A DNA stretch of 64,000 bases. Origin: Colwellia sp. GTDB taxonomy: Bacteria; Pseudomonadota; Gammaproteobacteria; Enterobacterales; Alteromonadaceae. Location of the stretch: contig NVWU01000005.1 in NCBI GenBank assembly GCA_002733765.1, positions 225,877-289,876 of the forward strand, given 5' to 3'. Positions 9,182 through 17,781 of the stretch are shown here, piece after piece; the first letter of the stretch is position 1, and the number at the start of each line of letters is the position of its first letter. Made by a program: the position numbers and the translations under genes. Under the pieces are notes generated by a model. The model saw only the letters and a program-made list of their open reading frames with translations, made no database searches and was not told where the DNA came from.

Positions 9182-10405
9182 TTATTGCTGTGCTGTAGAC
9201 GTTAACTGATCATCAGCTAAACGTATCGGCATACCTGGGAAAAAAATACGTGCCATGCCATCAATAATGACTTGATCGCCTGTTTTTAGGCCTTTGCGAA
9301 TTATCCAGCCATTTGCTATACCTTTTGCTTGGGTTACCCATTCACCAACGACAACAGGTGCAGGTAATGCGACTGTCATGCCCTTATCATTTTTGCCCAT
9401 AACATAGACAAATTTGCCAAGACCATTATCTAAAACCGCTCTTTGAGGCACGACAAAGGCATTTTCACGTACAGCACCTTCTAATATGATACGAACAAAT
9501 TGTCCAGGTCTTAATGAAAAGTTGGGGTTTGGCGTAATTGCCTGTAATTCACTCGTCCCTGTTTTACTATTTATACGTATATCGCTGAAGTTAACTTGCC
9601 CAACCTGAGGGTGGAGTGAGCCATCAAATAATTTTATTCTGGTTTTCCAATGGCCTTCTTTTGGTAAGGTAAGTGAACCTGCCGCGGCATCATTACGCAT
9701 TTGTAATTGCTCACGTTCGGATAAACCAAAACGTACACGAATAGGATCAATTTGGGTTAATTGTGTTAACAACACTTCAGGGCCTGAAACATAAGTGCCT
9801 TCAGAAACTAATTCACGGCCAACAATACCAGTAACAGGGGAGGTTACCTTAGTGTAATCTAAGCGTAATTGCGCTTGATCTAATTTAGCTTGCATAGACT
9901 TAACATCAGCAAAGTTAATATCAACACTCGAAATTGCATTGTCTAATTCACGTTGTGAAATTGAATTTTTAGCACGTAATGGTTTTATTCTGTTAACTTC
10001 GCGTTGTGCTTGCTTAAGACGGACCTTGGCAGCATTTAAGTCGGCTTTACTTTTTTCCATTTCAGCGGCATACGTTTTAGCATCTAAGCTAAATAATGAC
10101 TGTCCAGCTGTCACTTTATCACCTTCACCAAAGTTCCGAGTTTGTAAAATACCGGAAACTTGAGCACGAATTTCCACTTCTTTTGCACCAGATAAAGTAG
10201 CAGGCAATTCAATACTAAAAGGGACTGATTGGGTTGTCATACTCATCACAGACACCGCAGCAGGTGCCATACCTTTAGGTGCAGACTGTGGTGCTTGTTC
10301 ACAACCTGTTAGTGATGTAACGAGGATAACGCTGGATGATAACAATAAAAGACCACTAAAAAATGGCTTTAGCTGGCCATTTAACCTAAAACGAAATGTA
10401 GACAT
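9182..10405 (-). CDS. RND efflux periplasmic adaptor lipoprotein (AcrA/MexA family)
   Basis: 407 residues from the ATG at 10405; an upstream in-frame TTG (10447) is less likely because the ATG puts a normal lipoprotein signal at the N-terminus. Lipobox LTGC places the lipidated Cys at residue 35. The lipoyl/hairpin/beta-barrel order of membrane-fusion proteins is visible: 'VEIRAQVSGILQTRNFGEGDKVTAGQ', a coiled-coil hairpin with 'ISQRELDNA', then 'VTSPVTGIVGRELVSEGTYV'. It bridges the RND pump to an outer-membrane channel. First gene of the efflux operon. Confidence 0.93.
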   Translation of the reverse strand: MSTFRFRLNGQLKPFFSGLLLLSSSVILVTSLTGCEQAPQSAPKGMAPAAVSVMSMTTQSVPFSIELPATLSGAKEVEIRAQVSGILQTRNFGEGDKVTAGQSLFSLDAKTYAAEMEKSKADLNAAKVRLKQAQREVNRIKPLRAKNSISQRELDNAISSVDINFADVKSMQAKLDQAQLRLDYTKVTSPVTGIVGRELVSEGTYVSGPEVLLTQLTQIDPIRVRFGLSEREQLQMRNDAAAGSLTLPKEGHWKTRIKLFDGSLHPQVGQVNFSDIRINSKTGTSELQAITPNPNFSLRPGQFVRIILEGAVRENAFVVPQRAVLDNGLGKFVYVMGKNDKGMTVALPAPVVVGEWVTQAKGIANGWIIRKGLKTGDQVIIDGMARIFFPGMPIRLADDQLTSTAQQ

Positions 10406-10475
10406 AAAAAACCTATAAGCAAATGACCAAATACATAATAAAAACAAGAATTACAAATTTAGTACAAAATAAAAT

Positions 10476-10498
10476 GTAAACTACTCAGTGCAGTTTAC
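10476..10498. promoter_or_regulatory. TetR-type operator 1 between adaptor and tetR genes
   Basis: Inverted repeat GTAAACT-N9-AGTTTAC in the 136-base divergent intergenic region. A second, imperfect copy lies 16 bases further on, and both share the core CAGTG. Placement between a TetR gene and its divergent efflux operon makes repressor binding the obvious reading, though it is inferred. Confidence 0.7.
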
Positions 10499-10514
10499 CT
10501 ATTTATATTGAAAA

Positions 10515-10539
10515 GTAAACTAAACAGTGTAGAATTTAC
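10515..10539. promoter_or_regulatory. TetR-type operator 2, overlapping the tetR promoter
   Basis: GTAAACTAAACAGTGTAG followed by AATTTAC repeats the pattern of operator 1 with weaker symmetry. It overlaps a candidate tetR promoter: TTGAAA (10508-10513), 16-base spacer, TAGAAT (10530-10535). This would give autorepression. Confidence 0.6.
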
Positions 10540-10541
10540 CT

Positions 10542-11186
10542 ATGGTTCAAAATTTTAAAATTAGTTGTATGGAAAAAGCATTAACCTTAACGGAAAAAAA
10601 ACGTTTAGATATTTTAGCCGCAGCTCAAGAAGAGTTTAAAGAAAAAGGCTTTTTAGGTGCTAGTATGGACTCATTGGCAAAAAGAGCCGAAGTATCAAAA
10701 CGTACCGTTTATAATCATTTTCCGAGTAAAGATATTTTGTTTCATAATATTGTGAAACAACTTTGTGATTCCTTCAGCCAAGCGGTAAATATTCAATACG
10801 AACCGAATAAGCCACTTGATGAGCAATTACATATTGCTGCGATGAATGAAATTGAACTGTTAGGATCTGAATGCTTTCGTAACTTAAACCGTATAACTAT
10901 TTCTGAATGTATTCGCTCCCCAGAATTAGCATCGAGTACTTTAGAGCACCTAGGCCAACAAAAAGATGGCTTACATGTTTGGATTAATGAGGCGATGAAT
11001 GACGGTCGACTCAAAACAGCGGATGCTAACTTTGCTGCTCAGCAATTTTTAGGCTTGATTAAGGCCAGTGCTTTTTGGCCACAATTATTTATGAATCAAA
11101 CTTTCCCATCACCTGAACAGCAGCAAATAATTGCGGATGATGCCGTGTTAATGTTTTTAGCGCGTTATAAAATAGAGTCTTTATAG
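10542..11186 (+). CDS. TetR/AcrR-family repressor, probable regulator of the efflux operon
   Basis: 214 residues with an N-terminal TetR helix-turn-helix (about residues 20-65): 'ASMDSLAKRAEVSKRTVYNHFPSKDILF'. The C-terminal ligand-binding half resembles AcrR-like proteins with a TetR_C domain. Divergent from the RND operon, with two operator-like repeats between. The first ATG (10542) lies about at the transcription start expected from the candidate promoter, so either the message is leaderless or translation begins at the second ATG, 10569 (MEKALTLTEKK); neither has a clear Shine-Dalgarno. Confidence 0.9.
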   Translation: MVQNFKISCMEKALTLTEKKRLDILAAAQEEFKEKGFLGASMDSLAKRAEVSKRTVYNHFPSKDILFHNIVKQLCDSFSQAVNIQYEPNKPLDEQLHIAAMNEIELLGSECFRNLNRITISECIRSPELASSTLEHLGQQKDGLHVWINEAMNDGRLKTADANFAAQQFLGLIKASAFWPQLFMNQTFPSPEQQQIIADDAVLMFLARYKIESL

Positions 11187-11335
11187 AAAAAACAGCCTAA
11201 GTTGATGTGTCTATTATTATTGAAACCCCTTGATTTTAAATTAAATGGCAGTATTTGTTAAATAATAAAGTTGTTTTAATTACGATGTAGTGAGGTTCTT
11301 AAATTTTAAATATGTCAGTTTTACCTACGCAATAA

Positions 11336-11376
11336 AGCCTGTTTGGTCAATTTAATGAGGTCACAGGCTAGTTTTT
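11336..11376 (+). terminator. Weak terminator after the tetR gene
   Basis: AGCCTGT pairs with ACAGGCT across a 20-base loop and is followed by AGTTTTT. It lies about 150 bases after the TetR stop in the 238-base convergent gap before the TauE gene. The short stem and long loop make it uncertain. Confidence 0.4.
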
Positions 11377-11424
11377 GGCATTGAATGGCGCTTTTAATCG
11401 CTAAAATTTATGCTATTTAATACG

Positions 11425-12228
11425 TTATATTATAGAAAGTAACATTTTAAAACTGAGTAAAATAAGTAAGCAGGCAAATACTTTTTTTAATATGCTTACC
11501 GGCAAATGTTGTGCTAACTTAGCGCCATATGGCGCGGTGAAAAAACTCGTAATAGAGATTAACAATACTGCGGGTAGGTAAATAAAGCCCAAGGTGTATT
11601 CGTAGCCTAGGTTACTATCCCAACCGTTAATTAAATAGCCTAGTGTTCCTGTTATCGATATGGGTAAGCCTATCGCTGCAGAGGTTCCGATGGCTTTTTT
11701 TACATTAATGCCTTTCGATGCCAGATATGGAACGGTTAGTGAGCCACCACCAATTGACACTAAAGCGGAGATGGCGCCTATGCCGCTGGCAGAAAAAAGT
11801 AGATTTTTATTACTTATCTGGCAATTTTTACTATCTATTTGATTTTTAATCAGCAGCTTTATCGCAACATAGGCCATAAATAAGGTAAAAAATATTGCTA
11901 AATAAAGAGAGCTTAGCTGAGCGGCTAAAAAGGTAGCAATAAAAGTACCGAAAATTACCCCTAATGACATCAGTTTTACTATATTCCAATTGATTGTGCC
12001 ATGCGATTGGTGCGCCCGTAAGCTTGAAATAGAGGTGAAAATAATAGCAGCCATTGAGGTGCCTAATGCTAAGTGCATTACTGAGTCTGGATCTACACCT
12101 TGCTGTAAAAAAATTATTGTTAATATTGGCACCATAATACCACCGCCGCCAACACCTAATAATCCGGCAACAAAGCCAACCAAAGATCCTAATAATAGAA
12201 AAGATAATACCCATTCAATGGCTAACAC
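11425..12228 (-). CDS. TauE/SafE-family (TSUP) membrane permease
   Basis: 267 residues with two repeated blocks of hydrophobic helices, typical of the TSUP family that exports or imports sulfite, sulfonates or related anions. The family motif 'GLLGVGGGGIMVPIL' is near residues 24-38 and its second copy is 'ALVSIGGGSLTVPYL'. I choose GTG at 12228 because AAGGA lies 7 bases upstream; the longer frame to TTG 12300 runs into a 47-bp palindromic repeat and has no ribosome site. Substrate cannot be told from sequence. Confidence 0.88.
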   Translation of the reverse strand: MLAIEWVLSFLLLGSLVGFVAGLLGVGGGGIMVPILTIIFLQQGVDPDSVMHLALGTSMAAIIFTSISSLRAHQSHGTINWNIVKLMSLGVIFGTFIATFLAAQLSSLYLAIFFTLFMAYVAIKLLIKNQIDSKNCQISNKNLLFSASGIGAISALVSIGGGSLTVPYLASKGINVKKAIGTSAAIGLPISITGTLGYLINGWDSNLGYEYTLGFIYLPAVLLISITSFFTAPYGAKLAQHLPVSILKKVFACLLILLSFKMLLSII

Positions 12229-12267
12229 GTGCAATTCCTTAATCGTTATTTTAATGGTGGCAGAGTA

Positions 12268-12314
12268 TATACCCTTTCCACTTGAAGATGCATGATTCAA
12301 GTGGAAAGGGTATA
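12268..12314. repeat. 47-bp near-perfect palindromic repeat
   Basis: Two perfect 19-base arms (TATACCCTTTCCACTTGAA and its complement) flank the 9-base centre GATGCATGA, itself nearly symmetric. It lies 40 bases upstream of the GTG start chosen for the TauE gene. It resembles short intergenic palindromic elements of marine gammaproteobacteria, and its TATACyC...CTTGAA end loosely recalls the left end of the element at 57790. It could also act as a bidirectional hairpin. Symmetry is seen; class is inferred. Confidence 0.75.
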
Positions 12315-12376
12315 AAATAAAGTGACGGGGAAGCTATCAACTTTTTGATTTGCTATTTAACTATTTAGTTAAGGAG

Positions 12377-12922
12377 CTATAAAAGTTTTTCTACTATTTT
12401 TATACATTTTGCAGGCATTGATAAATCATGATTGACATAAGCCATGCTAATCGCCCCTTCCTTTAATACGCAGATAGTATCTAACAGTTCGGTGTTTGAC
12501 TGTGATAAATACTGAGCAATTAATTGTCGTACTTGTAGTTTATGATCCCGGCAGTATTGTGAAATGTTACTAGTTGGATCGCTAAATTCTGCTGAAGTAT
12601 TGATAAAAAAGCAGCCGCGAAAATTTCCTAGCTCAATAGCCGAATTTGAAAACCATGCGAATAGGCCATTAAACAGTTTATTTACTACCTCAATGTCACT
12701 GTTAGTTTCTTTTAAACTCATATCTAACCAAGTGATAAAATTATCATTACGTTGTTTGAGTGTCGCTAATACCAATTCTTCTTTGCTAGTAAAATGGTTA
12801 TATAAGGTTTTCTTGGCAACGCCAGAAACGGCAAGTATTTCATTAATACCAACCGAGTTAATACCTCTTTGGTAAAATAATTGTAAGGCAGTATCGATTA
12901 ATTGTTGACGTTTTTTACTCAT
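12377..12922 (-). CDS. TetR/AcrR-family repressor
   Basis: 181 residues; the N-terminal TetR helix-turn-helix is clear in 'RGINSVGINEILAVSGVAKKTLYNHFTSKEELV' (about residues 19-50). The C-terminal half has the 'GCFFINTSAEF' block common in TetR proteins that govern small oxidoreductase or flavoprotein genes. It is divergent from the PNPOx-DUF1348 gene, and an operator-like palindrome lies between the -35 and -10 boxes of that gene, so it is probably its repressor. Confidence 0.88.
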   Translation of the reverse strand: MSKKRQQLIDTALQLFYQRGINSVGINEILAVSGVAKKTLYNHFTSKEELVLATLKQRNDNFITWLDMSLKETNSDIEVVNKLFNGLFAWFSNSAIELGNFRGCFFINTSAEFSDPTSNISQYCRDHKLQVRQLIAQYLSQSNTELLDTICVLKEGAISMAYVNHDLSMPAKCIKIVEKLL

Positions 12923-12960
12923 ATCACTTAGCTATTGTTATTTTCATCTATGAACATATA

Positions 12961-12990
12961 TTGACAGTTGTAGACAAGTTTGTCTATACT
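12961..12990 (+). promoter_or_regulatory. Strong sigma-70 promoter with an embedded TetR operator
   Basis: TTGACA (12961-12966) and TATACT (12985-12990) are spaced by 18 bases. The perfect palindrome TAGACAA-GT-TTGTCTA (12971-12986) fills the spacer. A second, weaker site, TAGACCG-C-TCAGTATA (13002-13017), follows at about +6; it resembles the TAGACCG half-sites of other TetR operators. The divergent TetR gene ends its 5' side 39 bases away. Binding would block RNA polymerase directly. Confidence 0.8.
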
Positions 12991-13087
12991 TGCTCTGTTG
13001 GTAGACCGCTCAGTATACTTTTGTGGTGTTATGCTTAGTAGCTTGAATAAAAAACTGGTTAAATAGATAAAATTTAAGGATGAAATA

Positions 13088-14164
13088 ATGGGACATAAAT
13101 TTGCGGAAATAGCGTTCACAACAGCAGTTAAAAAAGTGCAAAGTGAACAAAAAAGTAGAGCTGGTTATGCACGTTGGGAAAATAGCCTTGATGTTAATCA
13201 CCTACTTAGCGAGCAAGAAGTTGACTTTATTGCCACTAGAGATAGCTTTTACATGGCTAGTGTCAGTGAAACCAATTGGCCTTATGTTCAGCATAGGGGA
13301 GGGCCTGTTGGTTTTTTAAAGGTTATTGATGAAAAGACAATTGGTTTTGCCGATTATTCTGGTAATCGCCAATATATCAGTACAGGCAATTTTAGCAATA
13401 ACGATCGTGTTTCGCTCTTTCTTATGGATTATCCGAGTAAATCTCGCCTTAAAATTTTGGGTAGAATCAGTATTGTTAATGGCGATAATACACAAGAATT
13501 AGCACTATTAAAAAGTACAAATTCTAGCGCGCCTATTGAGCGAGGCTTTATTATTCATATTGAAGGGTTTGACTGGAATTGTCCTAAATATATCACGCCA
13601 AGATATACTGAAACGCAAATAAAAAACTTTATTGAGCCTATTCAGCAAGAAAATGCACAGTTAAAAACTGTATTAGCGCAGCAAGCGCCAAGTGAAAGAG
13701 AAATTAAAAAGCCATTACCTCCTTTTACCCGTGAAACAGCGGAACAAAAAATTCGCATGGCAGAAGATGGCTGGAACGGAAAAAACCCTGAAAAAATTGC
13801 ACTCGCTTATTCTCAAGAGAGTATTTGGCGCAATCGAAATGAATTTGTCACAGGGCGGGCACAAATCATTGAACTGCTTACCCGTAAATGGCAAAAAGAG
13901 TGTAATTACCGCTTAATTAAAGAGCTTTGGGCTTATAACGATAATCGTATTGCCGTACGTTTTGCTTACGAGTATCAAGATTTAGATGAACAATGGTTTA
14001 GAGCTTATGGCAATGAAAACTGGCAATTTAACGAGCAAGGGTTAATGACTCATCGCCATGCCAGCATTAATGATTTAAAAATATCAGCAAGTGAACGTAA
14101 ATTTCATTGGCCGCTAGGTGTTAGGCCTTTAGAGCATGCTGGTTTGACTGATTTAGGTTTGTAA
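13088..14164 (+). CDS. Fusion of a PNPOx-like flavin-binding domain and a DUF1348 (SnoaL-like) domain
   Basis: 358 residues. Residues 1-190 form a pyridoxamine 5'-phosphate oxidase-like split barrel ('[31 protein letters not shown]', '[10 protein letters not shown]'). Residues about 207-358 match DUF1348, an NTF2/SnoaL-like fold ('[23 protein letters not shown]', '[12 protein letters not shown]'). The halves are usually separate proteins. A Shine-Dalgarno AAGGA lies 8 bases before the ATG. No enzymatic activity can be assigned; a flavin-dependent redox role is inferred from the first domain. Probably controlled by the divergent TetR protein. Confidence 0.85.
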   Translation: MGHKFAEIAFTTAVKKVQSEQKSRAGYARWENSLDVNHLLSEQEVDFIATRDSFYMASVSETNWPYVQHRGGPVGFLKVIDEKTIGFADYSGNRQYISTGNFSNNDRVSLFLMDYPSKSRLKILGRISIVNGDNTQELALLKSTNSSAPIERGFIIHIEGFDWNCPKYITPRYTETQIKNFIEPIQQENAQLKTVLAQQAPSEREIKKPLPPFTRETAEQKIRMAEDGWNGKNPEKIALAYSQESIWRNRNEFVTGRAQIIELLTRKWQKECNYRLIKELWAYNDNRIAVRFAYEYQDLDEQWFRAYGNENWQFNEQGLMTHRHASINDLKISASERKFHWPLGVRPLEHAGLTDLGL

Positions 14165-14288
14165 TAATTTTATACATAAGTTTGGCTAAATAAAAAAATA
14201 ATAATTTTTTTGAAATTTTTTTATTGTTGAAACACTCTTTTATCATGAAGCTTACAACTTATACCAATTGACTTATCAAGGAATTATT

Positions 14289-14576
14289 ATGAATACTAAA
14301 ATAATAGCAACAACAGCAATTTCTAGCATCTTAGCGTTAAGTGTTTTAACGGCAACTAGTGCAAATGCAGTACCTAACCAACCTACCGCTTGGGAAAAAT
14401 GTGCAGGTATTGCTAAAGCAGGTAAAAATGATTGTGGTTCATTAAATGGTAGCCATAGCTGTGCAGGGCAATCAACTATGGATAATGATGATAATGAATG
14501 GGTTTATGCAGCGAAAGGAACCTGTGAAAAAATTACTGGTGGCGTAGTTAAAGCAGAAAAACCAGCTAAAAAATAG
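14289..14576 (+). CDS. bufA: Bufferin-type RiPP precursor (DUF2282, BufA1-like)
   Basis: 95-residue secreted precursor. A signal peptide ends at about ANA/VP (residue 27), and the mature part has four Cys at 38, 49, 58 and 79 in the DUF2282 pattern '[14 protein letters not shown]', 'HSCAGQST', 'GTCEKITGG'. The family is established as bufferins: RiPPs whose Cys residues are modified by the DUF692 enzyme so that they bind copper in the periplasm. Start at ATG 14289 has AAGGAA 6 bases upstream; an upstream ATG at 14268 lacks a site. A DUF692 gene and a DUF2063 gene follow. No DoxX-type fourth gene is present. Confidence 0.92.
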   Translation: MNTKIIATTAISSILALSVLTATSANAVPNQPTAWEKCAGIAKAGKNDCGSLNGSHSCAGQSTMDNDDNEWVYAAKGTCEKITGGVVKAEKPAKK

Positions 14577-14601
14577 TTTATCGCTGTTTCTTGGTGAATA
14601 G

Positions 14602-14637
14602 GTAGCAAGGTGTAACATTTACGATACAGCTTGCTAC
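14602..14637 (+). promoter_or_regulatory. Hairpin between bufA and bufB, possible partial attenuator
   Basis: Perfect 8-bp arms GTAGCAAG and CTTGCTAC enclose a 20-base loop, 25 bases after the bufA stop. It lacks a T run. Such a hairpin could stabilise the bufA message or partly terminate it, giving more precursor than enzyme. The structure is seen; the role is inferred. Confidence 0.45.
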
Positions 14638-14671
14638 ATTTATCTCATTAATGACAAAGCGTAATTATAAC

Positions 14672-14750
14672 CGTCATCTTCGAGGTGTTTTAATCGGAGA
14701 ACTCGTCACTTTAGACTAAGACGCCCGCTTAAGTAGCCACGGGAATGACG
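14672..14750. repeat. Degenerate inverted repeat with CGTCAT ends
   Basis: The stretch begins CGTCATCTTCGAGG and ends CCACGGGAATGACG. The ends are complementary over CGTCAT and partly beyond. Such ends with CGTCATTCCCG cores are common in small non-autonomous intergenic elements of proteobacteria. It sits in the 220-base gap between bufA and bufB and may be a decayed insertion. Confidence 0.4.
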
Positions 14751-14796
14751 TTCCTGCACTATATACATAGGCATATAAAATTTAATTTCAGGTGTA

Positions 14797-15657
14797 ATGA
14801 CAATGCAAAAAATTAAAGGTGTTGGTTTAGGGTTGCGGCATCGACACTTTCAGGAGTTTATCGAAGATAAACCTGATGTTCCCTGGCTAGAAGTACACAC
14901 GGAAAATTTTTTCAGTCAGCACAGTACCTCATCAAAATACTTAGCCAAAATTAGCCAAAATTATCCAATTTCTGCTCACTGCGTTGGCTTATCTATAGGC
15001 TCTGCAGCGGTAGCATGTCCAGTGCGAGAGCAGCATTTACAACACATTAAAAAAACCGTTGATTGGCTGCAGCCGTCAATGATTTCTGATCACCTTTCAT
15101 GGAGTGCTTCTGATGGCGTTCATTATTTACCTGATTTATTACCCATCCTTTATACAGAAGAAGCCTTTAATATTGTCTCAAAAAATATCAACCGCGTACA
15201 AGACGTATTACAAAGACAAATACTAATTGAAAACCCGTCTAGTTATTTACGCTTTAATGACTCAACCATACTCGAGTGGGACTTTTTAGCTGAGCTAAGT
15301 AAAGTAACCGGCTGTGGTCTGTTACTTGATGTTAATAATATTTATGTCAGTGCTTTTAACCACGGTTTTGACGCCTTAACCTACCTTGAATGCTTACCAG
15401 TAGCGGCGGTTAAAGAAATGCACTTGGCGGGCTATAGTATTGATATTATTGAAAATAAAGAAGTCTATATTGATACTCATGGTCAAAAAGTTTATGACGG
15501 CGTGTGGCAGTTATATGAAAAAGCCATACAACGCTTTGGTGAAGTACCGACATTAATTGAGTGGGATACTGATGTACCTGAACTATCGGTATTGTTGGCT
15601 GAAAAATATAAAGCAGAAGCTATTATTGCCAAAGTACTAAATAAGCAGGTTGCCTAA
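14797..15657 (+). CDS. bufB: DUF692/MNIO bufferin-modifying iron oxygenase
   Basis: 286 residues of the multinuclear non-heme iron oxidative enzyme family (DUF692, related to MbnB), TIM-barrel fold. Metal-ligand blocks are present in order: 'VPWLEVHTENFF', 'ISAHCVGLSIGS', 'ISDHLSWS', 'LIENPSSYL', 'LLLDVNNIYVSA', 'EMHLAGYS', 'DTHGQ', 'LIEWDTDVPE'. Such enzymes oxidatively rearrange precursor cysteines. The start is ATG 14797 or ATG 14803, sharing a weak AGG. The stop overlaps the next start by one base (TAATG), showing translational coupling with bufC. Confidence 0.93.
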   Translation: MTMQKIKGVGLGLRHRHFQEFIEDKPDVPWLEVHTENFFSQHSTSSKYLAKISQNYPISAHCVGLSIGSAAVACPVREQHLQHIKKTVDWLQPSMISDHLSWSASDGVHYLPDLLPILYTEEAFNIVSKNINRVQDVLQRQILIENPSSYLRFNDSTILEWDFLAELSKVTGCGLLLDVNNIYVSAFNHGFDALTYLECLPVAAVKEMHLAGYSIDIIENKEVYIDTHGQKVYDGVWQLYEKAIQRFGEVPTLIEWDTDVPELSVLLAEKYKAEAIIAKVLNKQVA

Positions 15658-16493
15658 TGATCAAATCTACTCAGCCTACTAACCCGCTTAGCCAAGTCAC
15701 CACGTTAGCTGAGCTGCAACGTAACTTTATCAGTGATTGCTTATCTGGCAAGCTTAAACAAGATAATATTTTATTGGCAAAAGATATTGATAGCAGTGTT
15801 ATCTCAGCACAAGGTTTGATGGGCATATATCAAAACAGTGCCATTGCTAATATTACTCAGTCACTAATACTCACTTATCCTGTGATCGAAAAACTGGTTG
15901 GTGAAGAATTTTTTAGCGCAATGTGTCGACAGTTTATTTATACAGCCTGGCCTAAAAGCGGCAATATGGATGACTATGGGCTAGAGTTTGCTGATTTTTT
16001 AGCCGAATTTGAACATGTCAAACACCTTATTTATCTTAAAGATGTTGCTCGTTTAGAGTGGGCATTTCATCAGAGTTCATTAGCAGATGATGCGTCTATT
16101 ACTGATTGGTCAACACTGGCACAAGCGAGTGATGTTTTACAGTTAACGTTTTTAGTTACCCCCTCATTATCACTGGTTAGCTCTACTTTTCCTATAGATC
16201 AAATTTGGCATTTAAATCAAGATAATACTTCACCTGATATGGAAGTAGAATTTGCTGATGAACAGGATAGTGATACTTTTATCGTTTTGTTTCGCCAGCA
16301 ATTAAAAACAGTAGTATTACCCATTACTGCAGGTGAATTCGCATTATTACAAGCATTTGAGCACAGAGAAACGTTTGAAAAGGCCATTATTGTTGCATCA
16401 CAAAAACAAACCAATTTCTCCGTTGATGAGAGCCTCAAAAAATTTATTGAACTGGGTATTATTAGTGGCTTTGTAGAAAATATTGATACTTAA
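15657..16493 (+). CDS. bufC: DUF2063-family partner of the bufferin enzyme
   Basis: 278 residues with the N-terminal DUF2063 (HvfC/BufC) domain over about residues 15-110: 'LAELQRNFISDCLSGK', 'LMGIYQNSAIANITQSLILTYPVIEKLVGEEFF'. By family knowledge, these proteins pair with the DUF692 enzyme and help present or recognise the precursor leader. The C-terminal half is less conserved. It overlaps bufB by one base and is the last gene of the operon; no terminator hairpin is obvious after it. Confidence 0.9.
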   Translation: MIKSTQPTNPLSQVTTLAELQRNFISDCLSGKLKQDNILLAKDIDSSVISAQGLMGIYQNSAIANITQSLILTYPVIEKLVGEEFFSAMCRQFIYTAWPKSGNMDDYGLEFADFLAEFEHVKHLIYLKDVARLEWAFHQSSLADDASITDWSTLAQASDVLQLTFLVTPSLSLVSSTFPIDQIWHLNQDNTSPDMEVEFADEQDSDTFIVLFRQQLKTVVLPITAGEFALLQAFEHRETFEKAIIVASQKQTNFSVDESLKKFIELGIISGFVENIDT

Positions 16494-16859
16494 TGATAAG
16501 GGAAAATATAGAGTACCGTTTTATCTAAAATATCTTTAAGCGCTTTTACATGTGGCAGTCACATCAAAAAAGGTTTAAATATACTGGCGCTTCAATATCA
16601 TTTACTTCTGCTGTTACCACTAAACGCTATTTATTAGTACTGCCTTAAACACCATCTACGAACACAGTAAACAGCCAGTTTTTTTGTCTGTTAGTAAACA
16701 GGGTCATACTATTTTAAATTAGGTTGTTATCACTTTTTTATACGTTATTCTTTATGTAAAAGATAAGTTTATATTATTGATTATTCCGAGTGACGTAGTT
16801 GTTTTAGTAGGTTAGAATCTGCTAATGCAGGTGTAATTCAAATAAAATAAAGGATTAAA
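16494..16859. other. Intergenic region bufC-galU without recognised genes
   Basis: 366 AT-rich bases with stop codons in all frames. Short repeats such as AAACAG (16671 and 16691) are present but no convincing terminator or sigma-70 promoter; the galU ribosome site AAAGGA lies at 16850-16855. Confidence 0.5.
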
Positions 16860-17753
16860 ATGACGAGTAAAATAACAAAAGCCGTAATTCCTGTCGCTGG
16901 CTTAGGTACGCGCATGCTACCTGCAACAAAAGCGATTCCCAAAGAAATGTTACCAATCGTAGATAAACCAATGATTCAATATATTGTTGATGAATGTGTT
17001 GCTGCCGGTATCACCGAAATAGTATTAGTAACACACTCTTCTAAAAATGCTATTGAAAACCATTTTGATAAATCATTTGAACTTGAAACAACCTTAGAAA
17101 AGCGGGTTAAGCGCAAATTGCTGGATGAAATTCAAGCTATTTGTCCTAAAGACGTTACCATTATGCATGTTCGCCAAGGTGAAGCGAAAGGCTTGGGTCA
17201 TGCTGTACTAAAAGCCCGTCCAATTATAGGTAATGAACCGTTTGTGGTGGTGTTGCCCGATGTTATTTTAGATGATGCATGCAGCAATTTAAAAACTGAA
17301 AATTTAGCGGCTATGTTGACGCGCTTTAATGAAAGTGGTCACAGTCAAATAATGGTTGAACCTGTGCCAATGGATATGGTCAGTAACTATGGTGTGGCTG
17401 ATTGCGATGGCCATGAACTTGCTTCAGGTGAGTCTAAAGCAATGACCGCTGTAGTAGAAAAACCTCCGGTGGATGAAGCGCCTTCAAATTTAGCGGTAGT
17501 TGGACGTTATGTATTATCTGCTCAAATTTGGGATTTATTAGAATTCACTCCACCAGGCGCAGGTGATGAAATTCAACTAACTGACGCTATTGCAAGTTTA
17601 ATGAAAGTTGAAACGGTTGAAGCATTTCATATGACCGGTAAATCACATGATTGCGGCTCTAAGTTGGGCTATATGAAGGCTAATGTTGAATATGCTTTAC
17701 GCCATAATGAATTAGGTGAAGAATTTAAGGCTTATCTGAAAACAATAGTCTAA
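16860..17753 (+). CDS. galU: UTP-glucose-1-phosphate uridylyltransferase
   Basis: 297 residues; makes UDP-glucose from UTP and glucose 1-phosphate for polysaccharide and LPS precursors. The nucleotidyltransferase signature '[24 protein letters not shown]' is at residues 14-37, with '[23 protein letters not shown]' and '[10 protein letters not shown]' downstream, all standard for GalU. The ribosome site AAAGGA is 5-6 bases before the ATG. pgi follows after 28 bases, making a two-gene sugar-phosphate unit. Confidence 0.97.
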   Translation: MTSKITKAVIPVAGLGTRMLPATKAIPKEMLPIVDKPMIQYIVDECVAAGITEIVLVTHSSKNAIENHFDKSFELETTLEKRVKRKLLDEIQAICPKDVTIMHVRQGEAKGLGHAVLKARPIIGNEPFVVVLPDVILDDACSNLKTENLAAMLTRFNESGHSQIMVEPVPMDMVSNYGVADCDGHELASGESKAMTAVVEKPPVDEAPSNLAVVGRYVLSAQIWDLLEFTPPGAGDEIQLTDAIASLMKVETVEAFHMTGKSHDCGSKLGYMKANVEYALRHNELGEEFKAYLKTIV

Positions 17754-17781
17754 TTTTACCGTAGCATTTACTAAAGCCGGA

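Noticed and set aside
12928-13201. Two overlapping 63-codon minus-strand open frames
   Set aside because: They cover the promoter and start of the PNPOx-DUF1348 gene on the opposite strand and look like antisense shadows.
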